A stretch of 33,874 bases of DNA from Spirochaetales bacterium. Lineage in GTDB: Bacteria > Spirochaetota > Spirochaetia > CADAEX01. Below are positions 8,544 to 16,581 of this stretch, piece by piece. The notes under the pieces were generated by a model. The model saw nothing but the letters and a program-made list of their open reading frames with translations, did not search any database and had not been told where the DNA came from. Each line of letters begins with the position of its first letter. Within the stretch, counting starts at the first letter, position 1. The position numbers and the translations under genes were made by a program. The stretch is taken from contig JACKPD010000021.1 in assembly GCA_024233785.1 (NCBI GenBank), forward strand, positions 1 through 33,874, in the 5' to 3' direction.

Positions 8544-9083
8544 TCAGCCCTTTAACCCCGGCCCTGATCTTCCCGCAAGGCTGAACTCGCAGCCGCAGTA
8601 ATCCTGCCTGTAAAGGTCAAGCTCTTTTGAAAGTTCAATGCTCCGCCTGAACCCGTCTTTCTTTTTAAAGTCATATTCTTTAAATCCCTGAAAAATGCCG
8701 CCTGTCTCAAAGATAAGCCCTGAATTTTTATGGGGGCTGATGGTTAGCGTTGTAGTAAACTCTTTTATTCCAAGTTCGGCGGCTTTCCGGGAAGTGTTCT
8801 CAAGATTAAAATAAAAGCATTTACTGCATCTCTTACCTTTTTCAGGTTCATCCTCAAGACCTGCTATATATGTAAGCCATCTCTCATGCTCATAATTATC
8901 CTTAATCAAAGGGATATTGTAATGAGATGCAAGTTTTTCCGCATATTTTAATCTTTTAAGGTATTCTTCCTCAGGCGCGATATTGGAGTTTGAAAAAAAA
9001 AGGGTTACTTCACGGTTTTCGCGAAGTAACCTTTCAACGGAAGCCGAACCGCAGGGGGCGCAGCATATATGTAGAAGAATCAT
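8544..9083 (-). CDS. queH: Epoxyqueuosine reductase QueH
   Basis: Catalyses the last step of queuosine formation, reducing epoxyqueuosine to queuosine in tRNA; QueH is the non-cobalamin alternative to QueG. Seen in 179 residues: ILLHICCAPCGSAS (C7, C8, C11) at the N terminus, RCSKCFYFN (C86, C89), TLTISPHKN, and YRQDYCGCEFS (C163, C165). These are the Cys pairs that carry the iron-sulfur and metal sites in this family. The true start is ATG 9083, which places the CC motif at the N terminus; the frame extends 25 codons upstream only inside the neighbouring gene. It begins four bases after that gene's stop, so translation is probably coupled. Confidence 0.9.
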   Translation of the reverse strand: MILLHICCAPCGSASVERLLRENREVTLFFSNSNIAPEEEYLKRLKYAEKLASHYNIPLIKDNYEHERWLTYIAGLEDEPEKGKRCSKCFYFNLENTSRKAAELGIKEFTTTLTISPHKNSGLIFETGGIFQGFKEYDFKKKDGFRRSIELSKELDLYRQDYCGCEFSLAGRSGPGLKG

Positions 9084-9087
9084 TTCC

Positions 9088-9306
9088 CTATTTTGAACAC
9101 TTTTTCTCAACTGCGGCGACATACTCGCCTTTTTTTTCAAGAAAGTCATAGGGAACATTCTGAGCTTCCGCCCTGTCCTGCATTTCCCTGGCTATTGATA
9201 GATTGCATTTTCTGCAAATATGTCTGGTTCTGAGGGTAACATAATTTTTCCCCCTGACAGGATCGCTTATCATTTTTTTGCATACATCGCATGTTAAATA
9301 CTGCAT
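9088..9306 (-). CDS. Small two-CxxC zinc-ribbon protein
   Basis: A 72-residue protein with CDVCKK near residue 6 and CRKC near residue 32, a typical four-Cys zinc site, followed by a charged helical tail. It contains one further Cys (KKCSK) at the end. I do not recognise a family name. AGAGG lies five bases before the ATG at 9306. The stop at 9088 is four bases before the queH start, so the two genes form a tight pair and may act together, but nothing in the sequence says how. An RNA- or protein-binding accessory role is only a guess. Confidence 0.7.
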   Translation of the reverse strand: MQYLTCDVCKKMISDPVRGKNYVTLRTRHICRKCNLSIAREMQDRAEAQNVPYDFLEKKGEYVAAVEKKCSK

Positions 9307-9344
9307 AAATACCTCTCAATAAATATTATAACAACAAGGTATTC

Positions 9345-9374
9345 TTGTCGAGTTATTTTTTGTTATTGTATAAT
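9345..9374 (+). promoter_or_regulatory. Candidate promoter of the neuB-type gene
   Basis: TTGTCG at 9345-9350 and a perfect TATAAT at 9369-9374 are separated by 18 bp and lie about 46 bp upstream of the ATG at 9421. Confidence 0.55.
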
Positions 9375-9420
9375 ATAACGGTAAATTAATAAACCATATA
9401 CGGTTAACAGGCGGAAAAAT

Positions 9421-10500
9421 ATGTATATTATCGCTGAAGCAGGAACATCTCATGGCGGTTCACTTGAAAAAGGTTTTAAGCTGATAGAAAAAGCAGCCGC
9501 ATCCGGTGCTGACTGCGTTAAATTCCAGGTTGTTTTCGCTGATGAGATAGTTCATCCTCTTTGCGGCAGTATAAAACTACCCGGAGGAGAAACAAGCATT
9601 TATGAAAGATTTAAGGAAATTGAAAAAGATGAGGAGTTTTATCTTAAACTGAAGCAGGAAGCTGAAAAATGCGGTATTACATTTCTGGCAACGCCTTTCG
9701 GCATAAAAAGCGCACAGCTTCTTAGAAATATCGGAGTTTCAATGATAAAGATAGCCTCCCCCGAGCTTAACCATTATCCGCTTCTCAAAGAGGTTTCAGG
9801 ATACTCCCTGCCGCTGATTCTTTCAGGCGGGGTTTCAACGCTGACCGATATTGAAAAGGCAGTCAGTATAACAGGAACAGGCATTACATTTCTTCACTGT
9901 GTAACCTCCTACCCGGCGCCGGAAGAGGATTACAACCTGTCTCTTATAAAAACACTTTCTGCCGTTTTCGGTTTTTATACCGGGGTTTCAGACCACTCAA
10001 AAGACCCGCTTCTTGTACCGCTTCTCTCGCTGGCCCTCGGCGCAGTGATGCTTGAAAAACACATTACACTGGATAACAGCGGGGGAGGACTCGATGATAT
10101 TATTTCATTAAACCCTTCTGAATTTAAAAAAATGAGCGGCGAAATTAAACAATATGCTTCCGGATCCGTAAATATGCCGGACAGAGAAGATATCTATGCC
10201 GACCTTGAAAAAAGGTTCGGAAAAACCAAAGTTAATACAATAGCAGGAGACGGTATCAAAAGGCTTGCCCCTTCAGAAAAAGGAAATTACGGAACCACCA
10301 ACAGGTCCCTGATCGCACTGCGGACAATATACCCTGGCGAGATAATAACAGAGGCGGATTTCGCCCCGCTTCGAAGTGAAAAAAATCTAAAACCCGGCCT
10401 TTCACCGGAATTCGCGGATCTGATTAAGGGGAAAACAGTAAGGAAAAAAATTGAAAACGGAGAAGGAATCGGTTTCGGGTCTTTTTTCCCGGAAAACTGA
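9421..10500 (+). CDS. neuB: N-acetylneuraminate synthase family protein (NeuB/SpsE-like)
   Basis: Condenses phosphoenolpyruvate with an N-acyl hexosamine to give a nonulosonic acid (sialic, legionaminic or pseudaminic type). Seen in 359 residues: the TIM-barrel start IIAEAGTSHGGSLEKG, SGADCVKFQ, the ATPFG segment, MIKIASPELNHYPLL, LSGGVSTLTDIEKA, HCVTSYPAPEEDYNL, GVSDHSKDP and LEKHITLD. All are catalytic or PEP-binding landmarks. The C-terminal 60 or so residues (RSLIALRTIYPGEIITEADF to the end) form the SAF/antifreeze-like domain that closes the active site. No other nonulosonate gene is nearby, so the sugar made is unknown. The following lipoprotein frame overlaps its 3' end by 50 bp. Confidence 0.9.
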   Translation: MYIIAEAGTSHGGSLEKGFKLIEKAAASGADCVKFQVVFADEIVHPLCGSIKLPGGETSIYERFKEIEKDEEFYLKLKQEAEKCGITFLATPFGIKSAQLLRNIGVSMIKIASPELNHYPLLKEVSGYSLPLILSGGVSTLTDIEKAVSITGTGITFLHCVTSYPAPEEDYNLSLIKTLSAVFGFYTGVSDHSKDPLLVPLLSLALGAVMLEKHITLDNSGGGLDDIISLNPSEFKKMSGEIKQYASGSVNMPDREDIYADLEKRFGKTKVNTIAGDGIKRLAPSEKGNYGTTNRSLIALRTIYPGEIITEADFAPLRSEKNLKPGLSPEFADLIKGKTVRKKIENGEGIGFGSFFPEN

Positions 10501-11470
10501 CAGTTATCATTTACCCCCATCATACGGCATTTATTTTTTAATTATTTTCTGCCTCCTCATTACATCATGTTCCCTTCTGCCGCAGCCCGCAGGTCCGCGG
10601 CCGGATTCAGTACCGCTTTATACAGAAGAAATATTTACTGATACTGTTCTTGCAAGGTCGCTTCGCGATGCGAGGGCCATTACAGGGAAGCAGTTGGATG
10701 AAAAAGAGATACTTGAAGCTGTAAATGAAATTACAAAAGAGCGCACACTTTATTTTTACTCAGGGTTCAGTACAGATGAGGATTTTCAAAGGCTTAAAAA
10801 AGAAGTATCGGTAATCAGGTCAGCAGAGGAGTATGCAAAGGCCGCGCTTGCTATTATTGAAAATTCCAGCGGAATCGCTTCCTGCGGTGAAAAAAACCTT
10901 GTCTTCCTCTCAGCGGTAAAGCAGCTTCTGATAAAAGCATCAATAGACGCAGGACCTCTTGCTGTAAAAATTGAGGAGCTGATCAGGGAAAAAGAACTCG
11001 AAGATGACAGCAGCATGGATTCATACGAAAATTTTTTCGATATCATGGAGCTTGAAGCGGAAATAACCCACTTAAAAAAATCAGGCAGGCAGCTTTCCAG
11101 GGCAGCCGAAAAAATTGAGCGGTTTATATCCTCACCTGTCCTTTCTGATATTTACCAGTCAGGCCTGCTGTCCATCCTCCGTCCCGCGACATCCACAGTT
11201 TCCTGTATAACAATAAGCGCTTTTTTATCTTTCTCGTTTACAATCTCTTTTATCCTGACAGATTCCCTGACTGTCGCGACAGTAAACAGGACATGGGCCT
11301 CTTTCCCTGAGGCTGCCCTTGAGCCGTTTAAAACAGTTATTCCTTTTGAAAGGTCTTTCCTTATTTTACCGCTGATTTCCCTCCATTTATCTGAAAGGAT
11401 AAAGACAACTTTCCTCTGTGTGAGGCCGGTAAGTACAACTTCTGTCATTTTTGATGTAACAAAAATATAA
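10451..11470 (+). CDS. Putative lipoprotein; frame runs antisense into the YitT gene
   Basis: Frame of 339 residues beginning with TTG 10451 behind AAGGA. No ATG is available, and the start lies 50 bp inside neuB. After a short polar lead comes a hydrophobic segment ending in the lipobox LITSC (Cys about residue 40), so the mature product would be membrane-anchored. Residues about 60-235 are charged and helix-rich, with no motif I recognise. From about residue 236 (SGLLSILRPATS...) the frame is the exact antisense of the YitT gene's last 319 bp, and its Ser/Thr/Leu-rich composition looks like shadow sequence. Either the gene truly overlaps, or its proper stop has been lost. A TGA sits in the next frame at 11116-11118, just after an A6 run at 11109-11114. 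Confidence 0.55.
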   Translation: MKTEKESVSGLFSRKTDSYHLPPSYGIYFLIIFCLLITSCSLLPQPAGPRPDSVPLYTEEIFTDTVLARSLRDARAITGKQLDEKEILEAVNEITKERTLYFYSGFSTDEDFQRLKKEVSVIRSAEEYAKAALAIIENSSGIASCGEKNLVFLSAVKQLLIKASIDAGPLAVKIEELIREKELEDDSSMDSYENFFDIMELEAEITHLKKSGRQLSRAAEKIERFISSPVLSDIYQSGLLSILRPATSTVSCITISAFLSFSFTISFILTDSLTVATVNRTWASFPEAALEPFKTVIPFERSFLILPLISLHLSERIKTTFLCVRPVSTTSVIFDVTKI

Positions 11471-12018
11471 ACCAGCGTATAAAGGGCCGAATCTATGGAA
11501 AACATGATTCCTGCCAAAACAAGTACAATTGAGTTAAACCCGAGAATTGTCGACCCGACCCTGATTGAGAACTTTTTAAGCAGTATAACAGAAAGGATAT
11601 CAAGACCTCCGCCCGATCCCTTGGATTTAAGAATCATCCCCCCGCCTATCCCGGATATTATTCCGGCGAGAATCGCGGCAAGTATCTTGTCATGTACAGG
11701 TATTATGAACTGTAAAAAATGCAGGGCAACTGTATAACTTAATATACCGGCAATACTGTAGAGAAAAAACCGTCTCCTGACAAATATCCAGCCGGCGGCG
11801 AAAATTGGAATATTCAGAATAAAATTAAAAATTGAAACCGAAATAAAAGGAAAAATAGAATTAAGCAGAATTGAGATACCTACTATTCCCCCGCTTACAA
11901 ACTGATGAGGAATAAGGATCCCGTTCAGGGCAATTGCGGCAACAACACACCCTCCTGTTATCAGGAAAAGATTTTTAAGAACTTCAAGCAGATTGTCTTT
12001 CAAAATTATAATCCCCAT
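11152..12018 (-). CDS. YitT family membrane protein (DUF161 / DUF2179)
   Basis: A 288-residue integral membrane protein. Seen: five or six hydrophobic helices in residues about 12-200, with the family hallmarks IPHQFVSGGIVGISIL, GIISGIGGGMILKSKGSGGGLDILSVIL and SIDSALYTLVYIFVTSKMTEVVLTG. A C-terminal soluble ferredoxin-like DUF2179 domain follows (KVVFILSDKWREISGKI..KGITVLNG, then VRIKEIVNEKDKKALIVIQE). Both domains are complete, so the end at 11152 is credible. ATG 12018 has no clear ribosome site; TTG six codons later has GGGGA eight bases upstream and is an alternative. Function in the family is unsettled; transport is suspected. Confidence 0.88.
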   Translation of the reverse strand: MGIIILKDNLLEVLKNLFLITGGCVVAAIALNGILIPHQFVSGGIVGISILLNSIFPFISVSIFNFILNIPIFAAGWIFVRRRFFLYSIAGILSYTVALHFLQFIIPVHDKILAAILAGIISGIGGGMILKSKGSGGGLDILSVILLKKFSIRVGSTILGFNSIVLVLAGIMFSIDSALYTLVYIFVTSKMTEVVLTGLTQRKVVFILSDKWREISGKIRKDLSKGITVLNGSRAASGKEAHVLFTVATVRESVRIKEIVNEKDKKALIVIQETVDVAGRRMDSRPDW

Positions 12019-12175
12019 AAAATATCATCAGGCGCCGATAAAATGATTATTTTTCAGTGTAAATAATTTTCCCGAACTGTCATACGCCAAATTTAAAAAT
12101 TCAGATATATTGTTTTTGACAGCTGTTTTACAGCACTTGTGAATTGTTTTGACTTGTTTACATGTTAATACAAAT

Positions 12176-13699
12176 ATGGATTCAGTTAAAGACCGGCTCA
12201 ATGAACTTGCCTATGATTTTTTCGGAATCAGTTATATTTATCCGTACCAGCGACTTGTAATCTCCAATATACTTTCCGCTGCTGAAAAAACCGGTGATGC
12301 TCTGCCGGGACAAATTGTTATTCTTCCGACCGGATACGGTAAATCACTATGCTACATGCTGCCGGCCCTTCTTCTTGAAAAACCGACAATAGTATTGTCC
12401 CCCCTTCTAAGCCTTGTTAAAGACCAGGAAAGAAGGCTTAAGAAAGCGGGCATCGAAGTATCAGTGCTGACAGGATCAATTAACAGGTCGGAAAAAAACA
12501 AGGCTGTTGAGGATGCTAAATCAGGGAAATGCAGGATATTGCTGACAAACCCTGAGTCGCTTTATCCTCTTGCAAAGAAATGTTTCTCCCCTGGAAAAAC
12601 CGGGAATCCGGTTATCAGCCATATTGTCGTGGATGAAGCCCACACAATTCCTGAATGGGGAGAAACATTCAGGGATGCGCTGCTGAAAACAGGAGAAATA
12701 ATTGATATTATAAAACCCGAATGCGTCACTGCATTTACAGCAACAGCCACCTCCTCAATTTTTTCTAAAATCAGAAACCTCATCTTCGGGGAAAACCAGG
12801 TCAACATAATCGCGGGCAGCCCTGACAGGAGCAATATTTTCTACAGTGTAGTTCCGACAATCTGTATGGACAGGGACACCTCTTTATATGCGGAAAAGTG
12901 TAAAAAACCGCTTGTAATATTCTGCGCGAGCAGGACAGACACGGAGCTTACCTCAAGGATGCTGAGGTCCTCCCCGGGAAGTGATGATGTTTTCTTCTAT
13001 CACGCAGGGCTTGAAAAAAATGAAAAAGAAAAAATTGAAAAATGGTTTTTTTCATCTGAAAACGGCATTCTGGCTGCGACCTGCGCTTACGGTTTAGGTA
13101 TAGACAAACCTGACATCAGAACAGTTATCCACAGGGGCCCGCCGGGATCTGTCGAAGCTTATCTGCAGGAATCAGGACGGGCAGGCAGGGACGGACTTCA
13201 ATCAGAAGCTGTCCTTTTATACAATCCTGCAGCATTTGCAGATAAAAATCCCATGGGTAAAGCAGATGCGGATGTTCCCCCGCCTTGCAGCATAATGAAA
13301 GAATTCCAGTTTTCAAGACAGAAACAGATGATTGACTACGCGCGGAATACAGCAGTCTGCAGAAGAGAGAAGCTTCTCTCCTTTTTTTCTGATGAAATTC
13401 CATACTGCAGCGGATGCGATATATGCCGCGGCACAAAAGCTGAGAGCCCGGCGGGGGCGGATGAGATAATTAATGTTATCAGGGCCAATAACAGGAAGCT
13501 TACAGGGAAAGAGATTTCACAGATATTAACCGGATTCGGGTCAGACAGGATTATAAAAATATGGCATGGTTTTTCAGAAAGCTATTGCTCGCTTGAAGCC
13601 TGGGAACCAGATGAGATACGGGAAGCGCTTTTAAATCTTGAAAAATCAGGAGAAATTAAAAAAGGAAAATATTTATGGAAAAATATTTATTCTGTGTAA
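12176..13699 (+). CDS. recQ: RecQ-type ATP-dependent DNA helicase
   Basis: 3'-5' superfamily 2 helicase for recombination and fork repair. Seen from ATG 12176 (507 residues): YPYQRLVI (Q-motif-like), Walker A PTGYGKS at 51-57, SPLLSLVKDQ (Ia), DEAH at 153-156 followed by the aromatic-loop equivalent EWGETFRDALL, FTATAT (III), then FYHAGL and QESGRAGRDG (V/VI with the arginine finger). A zinc segment (CRREKLLSFFSD...CSGCDIC) and a winged-helix-like tail complete it. There is no HRDC domain, so it is a short RecQ. The frame extends upstream to a TTG at 12149; neither start has a good ribosome site. A stand-alone gene between YitT (divergent) and the PhnP-like gene. Confidence 0.9.
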   Translation: MDSVKDRLNELAYDFFGISYIYPYQRLVISNILSAAEKTGDALPGQIVILPTGYGKSLCYMLPALLLEKPTIVLSPLLSLVKDQERRLKKAGIEVSVLTGSINRSEKNKAVEDAKSGKCRILLTNPESLYPLAKKCFSPGKTGNPVISHIVVDEAHTIPEWGETFRDALLKTGEIIDIIKPECVTAFTATATSSIFSKIRNLIFGENQVNIIAGSPDRSNIFYSVVPTICMDRDTSLYAEKCKKPLVIFCASRTDTELTSRMLRSSPGSDDVFFYHAGLEKNEKEKIEKWFFSSENGILAATCAYGLGIDKPDIRTVIHRGPPGSVEAYLQESGRAGRDGLQSEAVLLYNPAAFADKNPMGKADADVPPPCSIMKEFQFSRQKQMIDYARNTAVCRREKLLSFFSDEIPYCSGCDICRGTKAESPAGADEIINVIRANNRKLTGKEISQILTGFGSDRIIKIWHGFSESYCSLEAWEPDEIREALLNLEKSGEIKKGKYLWKNIYSV

Positions 13700-13789
13700 A
13701 CTTAAACATGGATGCCTTCTGTGCAATTATCCACTGAAACAGGCTGAAGAATTGATGCAAAAATAAGCTTAATCTGCTATAAACTATCT

Positions 13790-14599
13790 ATGCGTTTAAC
13801 ATTTCTGGGAACAGGGACATCTCACGGCATTCCGGTAATCGGCTGCGCCTGTGCTGTATGTAAATCAGAGAATCAAAAAAACAAGCGGACAAGGGCTTCT
13901 GTATGGATTGAATCAGGAACAGCTTCCATTGTAATCGATACAGCAACAGAGTTCAGACTACAGGCCGTTAGGGAAGGAATAAATAAGGTGGATTGTGTTT
14001 TCCTCACTCATTCCCACGCTGACCACATACATGGAATTGACGACCTCCGCCCCCTTTCGAGATATAAACCAATACCTGTTTACGGAAATCCTGTGACAAT
14101 AAGCGATGTAAAAAAGCGCTTCAGCTATATTAACAATGATGCAGGCGGCGGAGGCGGTAAACCGAGACTGGAATTCTATGAAATAAAGGATATAGAATTG
14201 ACTGTACAGGCTGAACCGGCGGATTGTAATCCGGGACATGGCAGCAGTACAAATACTGAAAATAAGATCATTATAAGGCCGGTAAAAATAAAGCACGGAA
14301 AAGTTGATATACTGGGATACAGGGTAGGAAACCTCGCATATCTCACCGACTGCAGCTTTATACCGCCTGAATCTTTTGAGGCACTTGAAGGAGTTGAAAT
14401 ACTAATTATTGATGCCCTGAGATATAAGCCGCATCCAACCCACTTTTCAGTTGACCAGGCGCTTGAAATGATTGAAAAAACAGGGTGCAGAGAAGCCTGG
14501 CTCACTCACATGTGCCATAATATTGAACATGAAGCCCTGGAAAAAGAGCTTCCGTTCCATGTGAGACCTGCCTGGGATGGATTGAAAATTAATTTTTGA
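13790..14599 (+). CDS. Metallo-beta-lactamase-fold hydrolase, PhnP-like
   Basis: A 269-residue metal-dependent hydrolase of the PhnP/phosphodiesterase branch. Seen: MRLTFLGTGTSHGIPVIGCACAVC at the N terminus, with the paired Cys of the PhnP-type structural zinc site (C19, C21, C24), and the metal motif HSHADH at 74-79 followed by GIDDLR. Later come the metal Asp region (LAYLTDCS) and the C-terminal His motifs HFSVDQALE and WLTHMCHNIEHE. Known members cleave cyclic phosphodiesters; no phosphonate genes of the C-P lyase type lie beside it, so the name is structural only. A TATAAA box at 13778-13783 lies so close to the ATG that the mRNA may be leaderless. Confidence 0.87.
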   Translation: MRLTFLGTGTSHGIPVIGCACAVCKSENQKNKRTRASVWIESGTASIVIDTATEFRLQAVREGINKVDCVFLTHSHADHIHGIDDLRPLSRYKPIPVYGNPVTISDVKKRFSYINNDAGGGGGKPRLEFYEIKDIELTVQAEPADCNPGHGSSTNTENKIIIRPVKIKHGKVDILGYRVGNLAYLTDCSFIPPESFEALEGVEILIIDALRYKPHPTHFSVDQALEMIEKTGCREAWLTHMCHNIEHEALEKELPFHVRPAWDGLKINF

Positions 14600-14631
14600 A
14601 AAATGATTGATTCAGATACCGGAAAAATTTA

Positions 14632-14820
14632 TCAGACTTTTGTTACTTTGCCGCTTTTAAGACAGCTTGTACAGATTTTGACTGATCTGAGTTTGCCTTC
14701 TACATAACCCCTGATTTTTCTTAAGTTCGGTCTCCACACTCTTCTTGTTTTATTATGAGCATGGCTGACATTGTTTCCAGTTTGAACGCCTTTTCCGCAT
14801 ATATCACATCTTCGAGCCAT
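14632..14820 (-). CDS. rpmB: 50S ribosomal protein L28
   Basis: A 62-residue basic protein. Seen: MARRCDICGKGVQTGNNVSHA..TRRVWRPNLRKIRG, the conserved L28 core, and the C-terminal ICTSCLKSGKV. The two pairs CDIC and CTSC mark the zinc-binding (C+) form. It stands alone on the minus strand between two plus-strand genes. AGGCAGGA lies about nine bases upstream of the ATG at 14820. No second copy is in the window. Confidence 0.96.
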   Translation of the reverse strand: MARRCDICGKGVQTGNNVSHAHNKTRRVWRPNLRKIRGYVEGKLRSVKICTSCLKSGKVTKV

Positions 14821-14870
14821 TTGAAAATTCCTGCCTTTATATTAAATAATAATTAGTATTCTGTAATTTC

Positions 14871-14904
14871 CTGCTAACAGGCTTTAAGAAATTAGCAGTT
14901 TTTT
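14871..14904. promoter_or_regulatory. Hairpin CTGCTAA/TTAGCAG with plus-strand T6 between rpmB and cls
   Basis: Perfect 7-bp arms at 14871-14877 and 14892-14898 with a 14-base loop, followed on the plus strand by six T. On the plus strand it resembles a weak terminator guarding the cls promoter. On the minus strand it would lie in the rpmB promoter or leader, 51-78 bp before the rpmB start, where it could be a regulatory structure. Confidence 0.4.
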
Positions 14905-14939
14905 ACTATTTTGTAAACAATTAAACAATAAAAATATGC

Positions 14940-14967
14940 TTGAATACTTAACGTTTTGTAGTATATT
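14940..14967 (+). promoter_or_regulatory. Candidate sigma70 promoter of cls
   Basis: TTGAAT at 14940-14945, 16-bp spacer, TATATT at 14962-14967, ending 22 bp before the ATG at 14990. AAGGA follows at 14979-14983, six bases before the start codon. Confidence 0.55.
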
Positions 14968-14989
14968 TTGTTTATTCTAAGGAATAAAC

Positions 14990-16435
14990 ATGAATCCTGC
15001 TCAGATATTAAATTATATATTCTGGATAAATGCCGTTATAGCTGTTTTCATAATTATTCTGGACAACAGGCCCCCTGAAGTATCAATTTCATGGATTATG
15101 CTTATAATTTTTTTCCCGGTTGTCGGACTTTTTACTTTTGTCCTGTTTGGGATAAACTGGAAAAAAACAAAGCTTACAAAACAGAGCCCCGACACGCTTT
15201 TCAGCACTCATCTTGAAACAATACTCAACAATCAGAAACATTTTTTAAAAAAAAGAAGCCTGCCCGATGAAGCTGAAAATGACAAGAACAAACTGATGAA
15301 CCTTCTTATGAACTCAAACAGTTCAATTCTGACACTGAAAAACAACTGCAGCATCTACCATACAGGCGAGGAATTTTTCAGGGATTTAATCAAGGATCTT
15401 GAAAATGCAAAATCATCAATACACCTTGAGTTTTTTATCTGGACATCGGACCGTCTTGGCGAAGAAATTAAGGAAATTCTGCTGAAGAAAGCAGCTGAAG
15501 GTGTTGAAATAAGGCTTCTTTTTGATGGAGTAGGCTCTTTTGGGAGGATTTCCTACAGGTATAAAAGAGAGCTTAAAAAAGCAGGAATAAAATACAAATA
15601 TTATCTTGATCTTGCTGCCCCTTTTGCAATTATCAAAATAAACTATTGTAATCACAGAAAAATTGCTGTAATTGATGGAGAAATTGCATATACGGGAGGG
15701 ATGAATGTCGGTTATGAATATATATCCGGCGGCAGCAGGTTTGAAAGCTGGAAAGATACCCAGATCCGGCTTATAGGAGAAAGCGTAAGTATATTTCAGA
15801 CTGTATTCCTCGTAGACTGGTATAACAGCGGTGATGAACTTCTTCTCGACAGAAAGTATTTTCCTGAAAACACTATTACAGCTACAGAAATGCCTATTCA
15901 GGTAGCAACAAGCGGTGCGGATTCCAAATGGGATTCCATACATCAGATGTATTTCACAATGATTACCAATGCAAACAAGGAAATATATATCCAGACTCCC
16001 TATTTTATTCCGGATCAGAGTATAATGACAGCTCTCGAGACAGCAGCTTTAAGCGGTATCAGCGTCAACATCCTTATGACTGGTATCCCTGATAAATTAA
16101 TTCCATACTGGGCCGCTCATACCTATTTCGAGCCCCTTTTAAACGCCGGCGTAAATATATTTTTATACAAAAAAGGGTTTATGCATTCAAAAATTGTTAT
16201 TATTGACGGAACAATAGTCACAATCGGAAGCTGTAACCTTGATATGAGGAGTTTCCATATCAACTATGAAATAAACGCCCTTATATATGATTCAGAAATA
16301 GCAGGGGAAATGATTACATCTTTCTACAAAGACCTGGAATTTTCAGAAACAGTTACAAGAGCATATCTCCAGAAAACAGGGATATTCAGAAAATTCAGAA
16401 ATTCAGCAATAAGAATTCTTTCACCGGTGATGTAA
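14990..16435 (+). CDS. cls: Cardiolipin synthase, two-PLD-domain type
   Basis: A 481-residue membrane enzyme that joins two phosphatidylglycerols, or PG with another phospholipid, into cardiolipin. Seen: two N-terminal transmembrane helices (about 7-24 and 34-54, the PLDc_N region). Two phospholipase-D motifs follow: H222-x-K224-x4-D229 in NHRKIAVIDG with GGMNVG, and H399-x-K401-x4-D406 in MHSKIVIIDG with GSCNLDMRS. Spacing and length match bacterial Cls. It is a single-gene unit with its own promoter; the hairpin downstream at 16509 has its T-tract on the other strand. Confidence 0.93.
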   Translation: MNPAQILNYIFWINAVIAVFIIILDNRPPEVSISWIMLIIFFPVVGLFTFVLFGINWKKTKLTKQSPDTLFSTHLETILNNQKHFLKKRSLPDEAENDKNKLMNLLMNSNSSILTLKNNCSIYHTGEEFFRDLIKDLENAKSSIHLEFFIWTSDRLGEEIKEILLKKAAEGVEIRLLFDGVGSFGRISYRYKRELKKAGIKYKYYLDLAAPFAIIKINYCNHRKIAVIDGEIAYTGGMNVGYEYISGGSRFESWKDTQIRLIGESVSIFQTVFLVDWYNSGDELLLDRKYFPENTITATEMPIQVATSGADSKWDSIHQMYFTMITNANKEIYIQTPYFIPDQSIMTALETAALSGISVNILMTGIPDKLIPYWAAHTYFEPLLNAGVNIFLYKKGFMHSKIVIIDGTIVTIGSCNLDMRSFHINYEINALIYDSEIAGEMITSFYKDLEFSETVTRAYLQKTGIFRKFRNSAIRILSPVM

Positions 16436-16501
16436 TACACTGTATTCAACTTATCCGTACAGCTTATCGCAGTTTGTTTATTATAGGAAATATTGGTTTA
16501 T

Positions 16502-16534
16502 AAAAAAACCGGACCGCAGGTCCCTGCAGTCCGG
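16502..16534 (-). terminator. Rho-independent terminator of the saccharopine-dehydrogenase-type gene
   Basis: On the minus strand CCGGAC-T-GCAG pairs with CTGC-G-GTCCGG around a four-base loop (10 bp with one internal mismatch) and seven T follow. It lies about 48 bp past the stop at 16582. The plus-strand side has no T-tract. Confidence 0.83.
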
Positions 16535-16581
16535 GCCGGAAAAATTATATTTCCAGAGATCTATTTTCTAATCCCCTAAAA

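Noticed and set aside
12116..12154. TTGACA and TTGACT boxes before recQ
   Set aside because: Neither has a recognisable -10 at 16-18 bp, so I could not support a promoter call.
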